A stretch of 60,843 nt of DNA, from the NCBI RefSeq assembly GCF_005217525.1, contig NZ_PNXQ01000002.1:92329-153171 (forward strand), given 5' to 3'. Below are positions 1 to 7,686 of this stretch, in pieces (the first letter of the stretch is position 1; every line of letters begins with the position of its first letter). A model generated the notes under the pieces. That model was not told where the DNA came from. It searched no databases and saw only the letters and a list, made by a program, of their open reading frames with translations. The position numbers were made by a program, and so were the translations under genes. This stretch comes from Paenibacillus terrae. Its GTDB lineage: Bacteria > Bacillota > Bacilli > Paenibacillales > Paenibacillaceae.

Positions 1-313
1 GATTTTGTGCAATGCCAAGTTCGACGCGATAAATATTGAGGTGATCTGCCATTTGTCCGATCGTTTCTTCCGATTCTACTAGTTGCTCAGGTACAAACAA
101 GTTGACTCCAAACGGCTGAACCGTTAGTTGTTTGATCTCTCGTATCATGCTCCGGAGTTGTTCTGGTGTTAAGTATCCGGCACCTAAGTTGCCTAGACCC
201 CCGGCGTTTGAAATTGCTGCTACCAATTCAGGAGTCGTAGGTCCACCTGCCATCGGCGCTAGGAAGATCGGGTATTGAATTTTGAGGATACGTGTTAATT
301 CTGTCTCAAGCAT
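1..313 (-). CDS. Nitronate monooxygenase (2-nitropropane dioxygenase family), N-terminal part
   Basis: The reverse strand reads a 104-codon open frame that begins MLETELTRILKIQYPIFLAP and runs off the left edge. The PIFLAPMAGG and ISNAGGLGNLGAG stretches are the usual FMN-binding TIM-barrel start of nitronate monooxygenases, which oxidise alkyl nitronates to carbonyl compounds and nitrite. The ATG at 313-311 is preceded by AGGAGGTT about 7 bases upstream, which fixes the start. The rest of the gene, including the catalytic His region, lies outside the window. The family call is fairly safe; the physiological substrate cannot be told, and related enoyl-ACP reductase FabK shares this fold. Confidence 0.85.
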   Translation of the reverse strand, partial: MLETELTRILKIQYPIFLAPMAGGPTTPELVAAISNAGGLGNLGAGYLTPEQLRSMIREIKQLTVQPFGVNLFVPEQLVESEETIGQMADHLNIYRVELGIAQN

Positions 314-417
314 TTTTGAAAACCTCCTATTGTTGAACCTATAATGGAATCTTCATGATTTCGATTAATGCGAATTTCAAAGAAGTTTGTTACTCCATCT
401 ATTTAAGGCAGCCACCA

Positions 418-495
418 AACTATCCTGCCCGTTAAGTTAACAAAAGAATAAGGAACTACCGCAAAGGAAGCTCCTCAACTATCGTTTCCCGTTAG
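418..495. repeat. Short direct repeat pair flanking a hairpin, also likely terminator of the DinB gene
   Basis: AACTATCCTGCCCGTTAA (418-435) and AACTATCGTTTCCCGTTAG (477-495) are imperfect direct copies. Between them lies an AT-rich stretch with an imperfect hairpin (AGGAGCT / AGTTCCT when read on the minus strand) followed by TTATTCTTTTGTT, a plausible terminator for the minus-strand DinB gene. A third partial copy, TATCCTGCCCGT, occurs at 1113-1124 right before the IS110 remnant. The arrangement looks like a small dispersed intergenic repeat of Bacilli; that is inference. Confidence 0.5.
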
Positions 496-515
496 AATTC
501 CTGTAGAATGAATCA

Positions 516-1049
516 TCAATGATACTGGCCTGTAATGTGCTCATTCGCATCTTTCAGTGTTTTGGAGAGTAACACAATTTGCCCTGCATGATATCCGTAG
601 TGTGCCGCAACCTGAACAAGAAGCTGGCTAATTTCTCTCGCTTCATAGGTTTCATCCTCTGAAGCGCTAACCCGAAGCATTCTGTTCCAATCCTCGTGGT
701 CATAGCGGATTGTAACTTCTCTTTTTAAATCCTCATCAGACAAAACTGATAATATACTTACCGATTCGGATCGTGTCCTCATAAGAACGCTAATCAACTC
801 ACCTTTCGATATGCCACCTTCAGAATTAAATTCTCGAGTACGTTCCCGAATGAATGGTTTGTTTCCGATTGCACTTATGAGGCTCTGATATTCGTTACCT
901 GCTAAATGTAAGCAAAGATTACCGATGCTGTTCATGGAATCCTTCATTTTCTTCCAAATCAAATCATCATCAAGCGGGTTTATGCTCTTTATAATTCGAT
1001 CGAGCTGCTTGTTCATGTCTTCGAGTACATGCTTTATTAGATCTGGCAT
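516..1049 (-). CDS. DinB/YfiT-like metal-dependent hydrolase superfamily protein (DUF1572-like)
   Basis: About 177 residues, all-helical. A His in the HLAGN segment and the HYGYHAGQIVLL segment near the C-terminus match the three-His metal site of the DinB four-helix bundle. Many DinB-fold proteins act as thiol transferases (bacillithiol- or mycothiol-linked) or have no known role; the exact reaction here is unknown. Two in-frame ATGs lie 6 bases apart; the second, at 1049, has the GAGAGGG ribosome site at an 8-base spacing, whereas for the first (1055) the spacing would be only 2, so I chose 1049. The gene stands alone, with a hairpin/repeat behind it at 440-475. Confidence 0.75.
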   Translation of the reverse strand: MPDLIKHVLEDMNKQLDRIIKSINPLDDDLIWKKMKDSMNSIGNLCLHLAGNEYQSLISAIGNKPFIRERTREFNSEGGISKGELISVLMRTRSESVSILSVLSDEDLKREVTIRYDHEDWNRMLRVSASEDETYEAREISQLLVQVAAHYGYHAGQIVLLSKTLKDANEHITGQYH

Positions 1050-1231
1050 GACCATTTCCCTCTCTGTAAACTTATTTTTATTATTCGTTAAACTCTGGGT
1101 ATTTCCTTTAATTATCCTGCCCGTGGGACTTGATCCCGAGCGCTATAATGTTCACCCCTATTTGTCATGACCATGATTGAGGCTGGTTGGGACTTTAGAT
1201 CCCCGGTAAATTTACATGAAGGAGAGATCAG

Positions 1232-1922
1232 ATGAACCCCGTTATTGGGCTAGACATTTCTAAAGAAGAAAGCCACGGACAGGCCTTTTTAGATCGTGGA
1301 AAACCATACAGAGGGACCTTTCATTTCGAACATACGTGTGAAGGACTTGAGAAATTGCTTCAAGCTATTCGAGACGTCGAGCATGTATCTGGATATCGTC
1401 CTACGTTGATTCTCGAAGCAACCGGGCACTCCCAAAGCCCCGTCGTTCAGTTCTTGGAGGAGCATCACTATTTATTCATTGTTATCCATCCGCTCATTTC
1501 AAATCGGCTTAGAAAATCCAATCTTTGGAAAGTTAAAACGGATGCCGCGGATGCTTATCTTTTGGGCGATCTTTACTATAGGGAAGAGTTCGAACCTTTC
1601 AAAAATAGGGGTGTGCAGCTGCTTAATCTGCGCTATCTGACTCGGCAATATGAGGCATTTTCAAAGATGTGTATACAAACAAAGCTGCAGTTCCAAGCTG
1701 TCTTGGATCAGGTTTTCCCTGCATATAAAGGTGTCCAAGATCAGCCTTCTACTTTCTTCAAAACGAGGTCGCTCAGAAAATTGGATTAACGAACGAGTCC
1801 AACGATTGCTCGATGCAGCAAAACAAAATCCCTTTCAGCAAACGATGTACTCAAGCCACTTGATTAATCTAAATATCCTGATCGCCCGTATTCTTCAGTA
1901 CCAGGAGCATCTTGCTGAATAG
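1232..1922 (+). pseudogene. IS110-family transposase remnant, frameshifted and truncated
   Basis: The first frame (1232-1789) begins MNPVIGLDISKEESHGQAFL, the RuvC-like DEDD domain of IS110-family recombinases, with E in ILEATGHS and D in KVKTDAADAYLL as expected acidic residues. After about residue 165 (YKGV) the sequence is scrambled and stops at 1789. A second frame continues from about 1770 with family-like text (RVQRLLDAAKQNPFQQ, ending QYQEHLAE) to the stop at 1922. The C-terminal domain with the catalytic Ser is absent; intact relatives have about 400 residues. The ribosome site GAAGGAGAGA lies just before the ATG. The element cannot be active. The frame end coincides with the start of a broken aldo/keto reductase. 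Confidence 0.85.
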
Positions 1923-2284
1923 CCTATAGCCCGCTAGCCTCGGGTCTACTCTCCGGAAACTACAACGCGGACACCCGATTTGACAAACAGGATTGGCGCT
2001 CCAAGTCCCCATCCCATTCCGGAGAAGGCTTCAAGCAAAATATCGCGGTAGTCGGGCAGCTCAAAGAAGTGGCGGCGGACCTCGGCATTACAGTCGCCCA
2101 ACTGTCCCTCGCTTACGTCCTCGCTCATCCGGCTTTAACGAGCGCGCTCGTCGGCGTCCGCAAGCCTGAACATATCCAGAAGTCGCTGCCGGCCGTGGAT
2201 ATTAAACTCGACGATGCCGTGCTGGCTAAGATTCGGACCATTGCAGCGAGCGCCGCAAGAATCATGATGCCGATAAACGAGTAA
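1919..2284 (+). pseudogene. Aldo/keto reductase, C-terminal fragment
   Basis: Starting at the junction with the transposase remnant, the plus strand reads IAYSPLASGLLSGNYNADTR and continues through AAISVAQLSLAYVL-like text (ITVAQLSLAYVL) and SALVGVRKPEHI to a stop at 2282-2284. These are the barrel strand 7-8 and NADPH-binding segments of aldo/keto reductases. The first roughly 200 residues, holding the Asp/Tyr/Lys/His tetrad, are missing, and there is no start signal in front of IAYSP. Together with the preceding entry this looks like a deletion that joined an insertion sequence to the middle of a reductase gene. A complete member of the same family is at 49331-50242. Confidence 0.85.
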
Positions 2285-2286
2285 AC

Positions 2287-2328
2287 CAGCAAATACAACG
2301 CAGATAGGTATCTGCGTTGTATTTGCTG
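2287..2328. terminator. Perfect 20-bp inverted repeat, probable bidirectional terminator
   Basis: The arms 2287-2306 (CAGCAAATACAACGCAGATA) and 2309-2328 pair perfectly around two G residues. It sits between the stop of the reductase fragment (plus) and the end of the small membrane protein gene (minus). The following bases are only moderately T-rich. Confidence 0.7.
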
Positions 2329-2360
2329 TTCATAAAAATCATTACAGAAACAGGAAACGA

Positions 2361-2612
2361 CTAGTAGGTACCCAAAGTTAGCAATGATACAAAAACGAAA
2401 AGAGCTGCTAGAGTAAAAAAGACAATGGAAATTCTAGAGTTATTCTTCCGCTCTTTAATTCCATAAGCACAGCAAAAGATAGCCATAGTGAATTGGGCAC
2501 CACTTCGGCAATAGGCATTGCTCACAAAAAATATGCTGCTAAATTCGATTACTGCTGCGGTAAGAGCTAGTATATTAAACCATAAAGGATTTTTTCGAAA
2601 TTGTTTATACAT
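2361..2612 (-). CDS. Small membrane protein of unknown function
   Basis: About 83 residues starting MYKQFRKNPLWFN. Three hydrophobic stretches (around NILALTAAVIEFSSIFFV, FTMAIFCCAYGI and IVFFTLAALFVFVSLL) suggest three membrane helices with a short basic loop KERKNNSR. The start at 2612 is chosen because GGAGGG lies 8 bases upstream; a longer reading from 2636 would place the ribosome site inside the gene. No family recognised. The gene is single, with terminator-like hairpins on both sides. Confidence 0.6.
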   Translation of the reverse strand: MYKQFRKNPLWFNILALTAAVIEFSSIFFVSNAYCRSGAQFTMAIFCCAYGIKERKNNSRISIVFFTLAALFVFVSLLTLGTY

Positions 2613-2747
2613 AAAGGTTTCCCTCCACCATTCCAACGAGATATCTTATATGGGCATAATATTTTTTCTTCTATTCTCTCTGATATTATAAGTGACGGAT
2701 TGTAAAAATGAATCCTTAAATTACAGACTTTATTTCTTCCCATCACC

Positions 2748-2787
2748 AAGAAAAAAGGATATCCGCGCAACAGCGCAGATATCCTTT
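2748..2787 (-). terminator. Intrinsic terminator behind the unknown 478-residue gene
   Basis: Arms 2754-2768 and 2773-2787 (AAAGGATATCCGCGC and GCGCAGATATCCTTT, one mismatch) close an ACAA-type loop. Read on the minus strand the stem is followed by TTTTTT, as expected for the end of the gene at 2839. Confidence 0.85.
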
Positions 2788-2838
2788 CTATACAGCTTAA
2801 GCATCTTTTTATGAAATGAAATTCGCGTTACATTCGGG

Positions 2839-4275
2839 CTACAAGGGAAAATGCTGTGCTTGGTTATGCGAGGTGTTGGAACCATATTCCCCCTCTAGGT
2901 CTTGTAGCAATGCGTAACGTGCAGCCGCAAGACGCGCGGCGATAGCCCCCGTTTCCGGGCAAATGATGCCAGTCAGCCTGCTTGCCCATATTCCGGCTCC
3001 ATCCAATAGCGTATGGACTTCGTCAAACGCAGCCCATACGGGAAGTTTGGGCTTCACGCCCCGGATGGCCTGTGTCATGCGTTTTATCGTATCGCTCGTC
3101 CCCTCATGACCGCCGACAGACAGATCGGACAGATCCGCGTCCACATCATATGAAGGAAACCGCGTAGCTTCCAAAATCACCGCATCGGCAAAACGTGCCA
3201 TATCTGCGGCTTGAGCCGCCTGCTTGATCTGTTGCGCTTTCACTTCCCGCAAGAGATTGGCGCGGGCAGACTCATAGGACTGTTTGACCTGCCCGTTCCA
3301 TGTTTGGCTGACGTTGAGCTTGGAGGACGCATCCACCGTCAAAAGCACGCCTACCCGATATGGAATGCACCGCAGGCGGCCGCATAAGGTCTGCTCCGCA
3401 ACGCCGTCGATCCAGTCCCGGGCTGCCCGGAATTGGTTCACGTCAGCAGGATTGCGTACCACAATCTCTAACTGTGGTTCTCCACCCTGCTCCACGTTCC
3501 GCAACGCTGCACGCAGCAGCGCCTCCAGTTGCATATCTTGCAGGCTTCCGATGCCCACTGCATTGTGCTGTTCGATCAAGGCGATTGTGAGTGGTGAACC
3601 GTTCAGAGACTCGAACAAGCCTTCATACTCTGTTTCCAGCAGCCCGATAATTCGCCGGGACAGATGCTCACACAATCCAGGCAAGCCAGATGCCTGATTA
3701 AAGGCTTTGTACGTATCTGATGCACGGGAGCCTGGAATAAGGAGGGGGGCAGATTCCCCGTCAGGACCATGAATCGTATGCCCGGACTCTGCCGCGTCCA
3801 GATAGGCACGGCATAATTCAGCCACACGGCTGGACGACTGCGAAAAGGGGCCGTGCAAAAGGCTATAGCCATCAAGACTGCCCATACTTAGCCCTACCGC
3901 TGACTCCTTGCTTGTATAATTCACCTGGACAGGATCATCAGCATAGATACGTATGAATGTACGCCTGTATTCATCGCTCCACTCCAGTAGTGTGCTCATC
4001 GCCTCCCTGTTATCGTTGCCCTTATTCAACAACGTTTCCCCAATGAGCTCGGAGTCCGCAGCCAGCAACGCCTCCTCTTGACTGATCCTGCCCTGTTCGG
4101 CTAATCCGACCAGCCAGCCCAGCGGGTCTTCCTCCTGTGAGGCAGATACTTCACTGCATCCTGCGAGCACTGACTCAATAGCCAGTCTCTGTGCAGCAGC
4201 GGCCTCACTCCCCGACTCGGGGCCATCGCAATCCAGACTGTTTTTTTCACTCAACAGTTCTGCGAATACATACAT
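2839..4275 (-). CDS. Unrecognised cytoplasmic protein, 478 residues
   Basis: I do not recognise this protein. It has no signal peptide or membrane helix, is rich in Ala, Leu and acidic residues, and looks mostly helical (for example EALLRAALRNVEQGG, a long ANLLREVKAQQIKQAAQAADMARF stretch). A segment near residue 270-320 (LEIVVRNPADVNQFRAARDW, then RVGVLLTVDASSKLNVS) looks like an alpha/beta core. The start at 4275 (MYVFAELLSE) is preferred over 4290, because the GGAGG ribosome site lies immediately inside the longer reading, 8 bases before this ATG. It is monocistronic, followed by a good terminator, and lies behind the Cd/Zn pump without being in its operon. No role can be assigned. Confidence 0.7.
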   Translation of the reverse strand: MYVFAELLSEKNSLDCDGPESGSEAAAAQRLAIESVLAGCSEVSASQEEDPLGWLVGLAEQGRISQEEALLAADSELIGETLLNKGNDNREAMSTLLEWSDEYRRTFIRIYADDPVQVNYTSKESAVGLSMGSLDGYSLLHGPFSQSSSRVAELCRAYLDAAESGHTIHGPDGESAPLLIPGSRASDTYKAFNQASGLPGLCEHLSRRIIGLLETEYEGLFESLNGSPLTIALIEQHNAVGIGSLQDMQLEALLRAALRNVEQGGEPQLEIVVRNPADVNQFRAARDWIDGVAEQTLCGRLRCIPYRVGVLLTVDASSKLNVSQTWNGQVKQSYESARANLLREVKAQQIKQAAQAADMARFADAVILEATRFPSYDVDADLSDLSVGGHEGTSDTIKRMTQAIRGVKPKLPVWAAFDEVHTLLDGAGIWASRLTGIICPETGAIAARLAAARYALLQDLEGEYGSNTSHNQAQHFPL

Positions 4276-4500
4276 CAGTTTAACCTCCATGCTACAAATC
4301 CATCCTTTCTCCCGTCAGCAAGTTGGCACACACAAATTTGAGTATCCCACCAGAAAAGAAAACGCTTACCTATCAGACGTCGAGTAGAATTCAAATAAGC
4401 CTCACCTGTAAGGTCTCTACCTTAACGTATTAGGCGCACCCCACATTTATACATATCTGTAGAACGACAGGAAAACATAGATTAAACCACAGCTTTGAAC

Positions 4501-4555
4501 GAAAAAAAGCCCTCGGATTCCATAGGATGAATACATCCGATGATAACCCGAGGGC
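4501..4555 (-). terminator. Terminator of the P-type ATPase gene
   Basis: GCCCTCGG (4509-4516) pairs with CCGAGGGC (4548-4555), enclosing a second small stem GGATG/CATCC (4525-4538). On the minus strand it is followed by TTTTTTTC. The hairpin begins 9 bases after the stop codon of the pump gene. Confidence 0.85.
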
Positions 4556-4563
4556 ACTATTTT

Positions 4564-6978
4564 TTATTCGAAAGAACGCACTTTCAGTACACGCATAACA
4601 TTCAGAACGGCAAGCAATGTTACACCCACGTCGGAAAATACAGCCTCCCACATGGTAGCAATACCGAACGCACCCAAAGTGAGAAACACGGCTTTGACAC
4701 CTAGCGCAAATATAATATTCTGCCATACGATGCGTCGTGTACGCTTGGCGATATGAATCGCTGTAACCAGTCTCGAAGGCTCGTCGTTCATGATCACGAT
4801 ATCCGCCGCCTCAATCGCGGCATCTGAACCCAAACCGCCCATCGCTACACCTACATCTGCCAGTGCCAGCACAGGGGTATCATTAATCCCGTCGCCTACG
4901 AACAAAATCTTGTCGCCCGCCTTTTTACTTGCAGACAGTTGTTCAATCGCTTCGGCTTTATGCTGGGGTAACAGTTCTGCACGTACTTCATCCAGACCCA
5001 ACTGTCGTCCAACGGCCTCTGCAACCTGTCGGTTGTCACCTGTCAGCATGATTGTTTTCACTATACCCAGTTTTTTCAGTGAAGCAATCGTTCGTGCCGC
5101 GTCCTCCTTGACCTCATCCGAAATCAGGATGCATCCAGCATACGTTCCGTCTACAGCCACATGAACGACCGTTCCTTCATCCATCGTTCCTGCACGTTGT
5201 GCATCGTCAAAAGCAACTTGCTCCCGCTCCATCAGCTTCGCATTCCCGGCCAACACCAGGCGACCATCTATCTGCGCTTGAATCCCATGACCGGAAATCT
5301 CGCTATATTGCTGTACCCGCTCGGCTTGAAGCTCCTTGCCATAGGAATCACGCAGGGATGCCGCAATAGGATGCGTGGAATGCAGCTCCGCAAAAGCAGC
5401 CGTTTCCAGCAGACTTTCCTTCGTAAACTCCCCGGCAGGATAAATGCCTGTTACACGGAAAACCCCTTTGGTGAGTGTACCTGTTTTATCAAAAACAGCA
5501 TATTTCACATGGTTCAGTGCTTCAAGATAGTTCCCGCCTTTAATCAGCACACCTGAACGGGAGGCTGCCCCGATGCCGCCAAAGAAGCCCAACGGAATGG
5601 ATACGACCAGCGCACATGGACAAGAAATAACGAGGAAAACAAGTGCACGATATACCCAATCTGCAAACTGCGCTCCCGGTACGACGAGTGGCGGAACAAT
5701 TGCCAGCAGCAGCGCAACAATAACCACAACAGGAGTATAGTATCTGGAAAACTTGGTGATAAACTTTTCGGTCGGCGCTTTTTTGGCGCTCGCATTTTGC
5801 ACTAGCTCCAAAATTTTGGCGACTGCTGATTCGCTGAATTCCTTGCTAACCTCTACAGTTAAAAGTCCGTTCGTATTGATAAATCCGCTCATCACACCGC
5901 TTCCCGGCTCCACGGTACGAGGTACGGATTCACCGGTCAGCGCCGAGGTATCCACATGCGATTTTCCGTCTACAACCTTACCATCCAGCGGAATCTTCTC
6001 GCCCGGCTTGATTACTATCAGATCACCGACACGCACATCCTCGGGTGACACCCGACGTACGGAATCAGCCGTCTTCAGGTTGGCATAGTCCGGTCGAATA
6101 TCCATAAGGTCGCTGATGGATTTGCGCGAACGATTAACAGCAACCCCCTGGAACAGCTCACCAATTTGATAAAAGAACATGACGGCTACGCCTTCCGGAT
6201 ATTGCCCAATTGCAAATGCGCCAACCGTAGCCAGCGTCATCAGAAAATACTCGTCAAAGGCCATTCCCCGCACCAGACTGCGCACAGCCTGCACGACTAC
6301 ATCGCCGCCGACAATGATATATGCCAGTAAAAACAGTGCCAGCTTGCCTAGGCCCTCTACAGGTAACCACCAGGCAACAGCCGCAACGACTGCACCGATA
6401 GCCAAGCGTGCAATCATGCGGCGTATACCGTCTGTACCGTGGTCATGTGTATGCCCGGCGTGGCTGTCATCTCCATGCGAATGTGAATGAGCATGTGCGG
6501 CGTCACCATGATCATGTACATGTTCGCCATGATGGTGGCTACCATGGGCATGAACTTCCTCAGCATGTGCTTCATGACTATGAGTATGACCCGTGTGGCT
6601 GTGAGCTCCATGTTGTTGGCCGTTCTCATGCGTATGTCCTTCATCATGCTCATGACTATGGGTGTGCTCCCCTGCGGTTCCTGCCTGCGCTGCACCCGCC
6701 ACTCTGCGACTGTTCTCACCCGAGCGTCCCCGGGCGCTTTTTACGATCATTCGGACGTGAGGCTCCAGTCTGTGAACCTTCCGTTCCGTTTGACGAAGGA
6801 TCTCCTCTTTTTGATCCGAGCTTGCTGTCATCGTCAATGTTTTCGTTACAAAATTGACCGAGCAATCAAGCACACCTTCTATTTTACTGACTCCATTTTC
6901 AATCTTCAGAGCACAGTTGGCACAATCCAAGCCTTCCAAAATCCATTCGTGCCGTTCCGTTCTTTTCAGAGCATCCAT
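4564..6978 (-). CDS. cadA: Heavy-metal P1B-type ATPase (Cd2+/Zn2+/Co2+ exporter)
   Basis: About 804 residues. In order: an N-terminal HMA domain with GLDCANC (Cys19, Cys22) that binds the metal; a linker from about 105 to 180 holding 29 His in 76 residues; eight expected membrane helices with the actuator motif TGES, the SCPCALV metal path, the phosphorylation motif DKTGT, the HP motif in HSTHPIA, and GDGIND in the ATP-binding domain. The CPC motif with these features marks a soft-metal exporter of the cytoplasmic membrane, driven by ATP; Zn/Cd/Co/Pb is the usual range. The start at 6978 (MDALKRT) is 9 bases after GGAGG; the longer reading to 7020 has no ribosome site. It has its own promoter and an SmtB-like operator just upstream, and a metal-sensing ArsR-family gene next door. 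The long His-rich linker is unusual in length. Confidence 0.93.
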   Translation of the reverse strand: MDALKRTERHEWILEGLDCANCALKIENGVSKIEGVLDCSVNFVTKTLTMTASSDQKEEILRQTERKVHRLEPHVRMIVKSARGRSGENSRRVAGAAQAGTAGEHTHSHEHDEGHTHENGQQHGAHSHTGHTHSHEAHAEEVHAHGSHHHGEHVHDHGDAAHAHSHSHGDDSHAGHTHDHGTDGIRRMIARLAIGAVVAAVAWWLPVEGLGKLALFLLAYIIVGGDVVVQAVRSLVRGMAFDEYFLMTLATVGAFAIGQYPEGVAVMFFYQIGELFQGVAVNRSRKSISDLMDIRPDYANLKTADSVRRVSPEDVRVGDLIVIKPGEKIPLDGKVVDGKSHVDTSALTGESVPRTVEPGSGVMSGFINTNGLLTVEVSKEFSESAVAKILELVQNASAKKAPTEKFITKFSRYYTPVVVIVALLLAIVPPLVVPGAQFADWVYRALVFLVISCPCALVVSIPLGFFGGIGAASRSGVLIKGGNYLEALNHVKYAVFDKTGTLTKGVFRVTGIYPAGEFTKESLLETAAFAELHSTHPIAASLRDSYGKELQAERVQQYSEISGHGIQAQIDGRLVLAGNAKLMEREQVAFDDAQRAGTMDEGTVVHVAVDGTYAGCILISDEVKEDAARTIASLKKLGIVKTIMLTGDNRQVAEAVGRQLGLDEVRAELLPQHKAEAIEQLSASKKAGDKILFVGDGINDTPVLALADVGVAMGGLGSDAAIEAADIVIMNDEPSRLVTAIHIAKRTRRIVWQNIIFALGVKAVFLTLGAFGIATMWEAVFSDVGVTLLAVLNVMRVLKVRSFE

Positions 6979-7000
6979 AATCATTGGCCTCCAATTAACT

Positions 7001-7024
7001 ATATATGAGCAACTGTTCATATAT
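7001..7024 (-). promoter_or_regulatory. Predicted ArsR/SmtB-type operator in front of cadA
   Basis: ATATATGAGC-AACT-GTTCATATAT is a near-perfect palindrome (one mismatch in ten). On the minus strand it reads ATATATGAACAGTTGCTCAT, close to the known 12-2-12 ATATGAACA...TGTTCATAT sites of SmtB/CzrA-type repressors. It lies between the -10 box and the ribosome site of cadA, where a bound repressor would block transcription. Confidence 0.75.
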
Positions 7025-7038
7025 TATTTATTAAACTC

Positions 7039-7068
7039 ATTATATTCAGTATCATGAGTAAAAGTCAA
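7039..7068 (-). promoter_or_regulatory. Sigma-A type promoter of cadA
   Basis: Minus strand: TTGACT (7068-7063) and TATAAT (7044-7039) separated by 18 bases. The predicted operator begins about 15 bases downstream of the -10 box. Confidence 0.75.
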
Positions 7069-7116
7069 TGATAATAGCCCCTTTCCGCCAAATAAATCTA
7101 TTTCATCGGACATACA

Positions 7117-7142
7117 CCAAAAGAGCGCCAATCGCTTGGCGC
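7117..7142 (-). terminator. Terminator of the ArsR-family gene
   Basis: GCGCCAA (7125-7131) pairs with TTGGCGC (7136-7142) around TCGC. On the minus strand it is followed by TCTTTTGG. It separates the repressor transcript from the cadA promoter. Confidence 0.75.
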
Positions 7143-7165
7143 CCTGCTTTGTTTCTATCCCAAAA

Positions 7166-7534
7166 TTATTGATGTGAAATGTGCTGATGGGTTTGCAAAA
7201 ATATCTGCTCCACATGATTATCATCCAGCGAATAAAACACCGTTTTGCCTTCCTTGCGCCGTTTGACAATGCGCAGATTGCGCAAATAACGAAGCTGGTG
7301 AGATACCGCAGACTGTCCCATATTCAACACCTGGGTCAGATCATGCACACACAGCTCCTTCTGAGCCAAAGCGTAGATTAGCTTGATCCGTGTCGGGTCA
7401 CCCAAGGCTTTGAACAGCTCCGACATTTTGTATGCGATGGAATCCTCAACAAGAGAAGATTTTATGTGTTCGATTTCTTTGTCTGAACCGTGACAAGCCG
7501 GCTCGCAATCCAAAGCTTCCGTTTCAGAATTCAT
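7166..7534 (-). CDS. ArsR/SmtB-family metal-sensing repressor (CadC/CzrA/ZiaR-like)
   Basis: About 122 residues with a winged helix (LFKALGDPTRIKLIYAL, then GQSAVSHQLRYLRNLRIVKRR, then a KEGKTVFYSL wing). Potential metal ligands: Cys residues near the N-terminus (CEPACHG), Cys in helix 3 (ELCVHDL), and Asp/His at the C-terminal helix (DDNHVEQIFLQTHQHISHQ), which matches the alpha-5 zinc site of SmtB/CzrA/ZiaR proteins. Metal binding releases DNA. I prefer the ATG at 7534; a GTG at 7543 is in frame but both have weak ribosome sites (GGGGTG stands 6 bases before the ATG). Its probable target is the cadA operator at 7001-7024, and a second palindrome lies in its own promoter. Confidence 0.88.
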   Translation of the reverse strand: MNSETEALDCEPACHGSDKEIEHIKSSLVEDSIAYKMSELFKALGDPTRIKLIYALAQKELCVHDLTQVLNMGQSAVSHQLRYLRNLRIVKRRKEGKTVFYSLDDNHVEQIFLQTHQHISHQ

Positions 7535-7569
7535 CCTTTTCACCCCGTGTATTTCGACTTGATGCTCCT

Positions 7570-7598
7570 ATTATAGCAAATTCGTAGAATTTACGAAT
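7570..7598 (-). promoter_or_regulatory. Promoter and palindrome in front of the ArsR-family gene
   Basis: On the minus strand TATAAT (7575-7570) is preceded by the palindrome ATTCGTA-AATTC-TACGAAT (7598-7580), perfect 7-base arms with 5 bases between. It covers the -35/spacer area; no good -35 hexamer is seen. Its sequence differs from the cadA operator, so a second regulator or a relaxed self-operator is possible. Confidence 0.55.
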
Positions 7599-7686
7599 AG
7601 CTTATATTACAGCTTGCCCTGTAACGGAGAATTTTCGAGTCTCAATGCCTCGGTATCACACCCTATAAAGTTGTGCTAAGTAAAGC

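Noticed and set aside
1126..1231. Bridge RNA of the IS110 element in the stretch before the transposase
   Set aside because: IS110 elements can carry such an RNA here, but the stretch is only about 100 bases, the element is decayed and I could not identify the guide loops.
2567..2770. 67-residue minus-strand frame around the 2754-2787 hairpin
   Set aside because: It contains a clear terminator at its start and overlaps the small membrane protein gene.
6408..7008. Plus-strand open frames rich in Met, His and Val opposite the pump gene
   Set aside because: They are the antisense reading of the His-rich linker and HMA domain codons; no ribosome site or family match.
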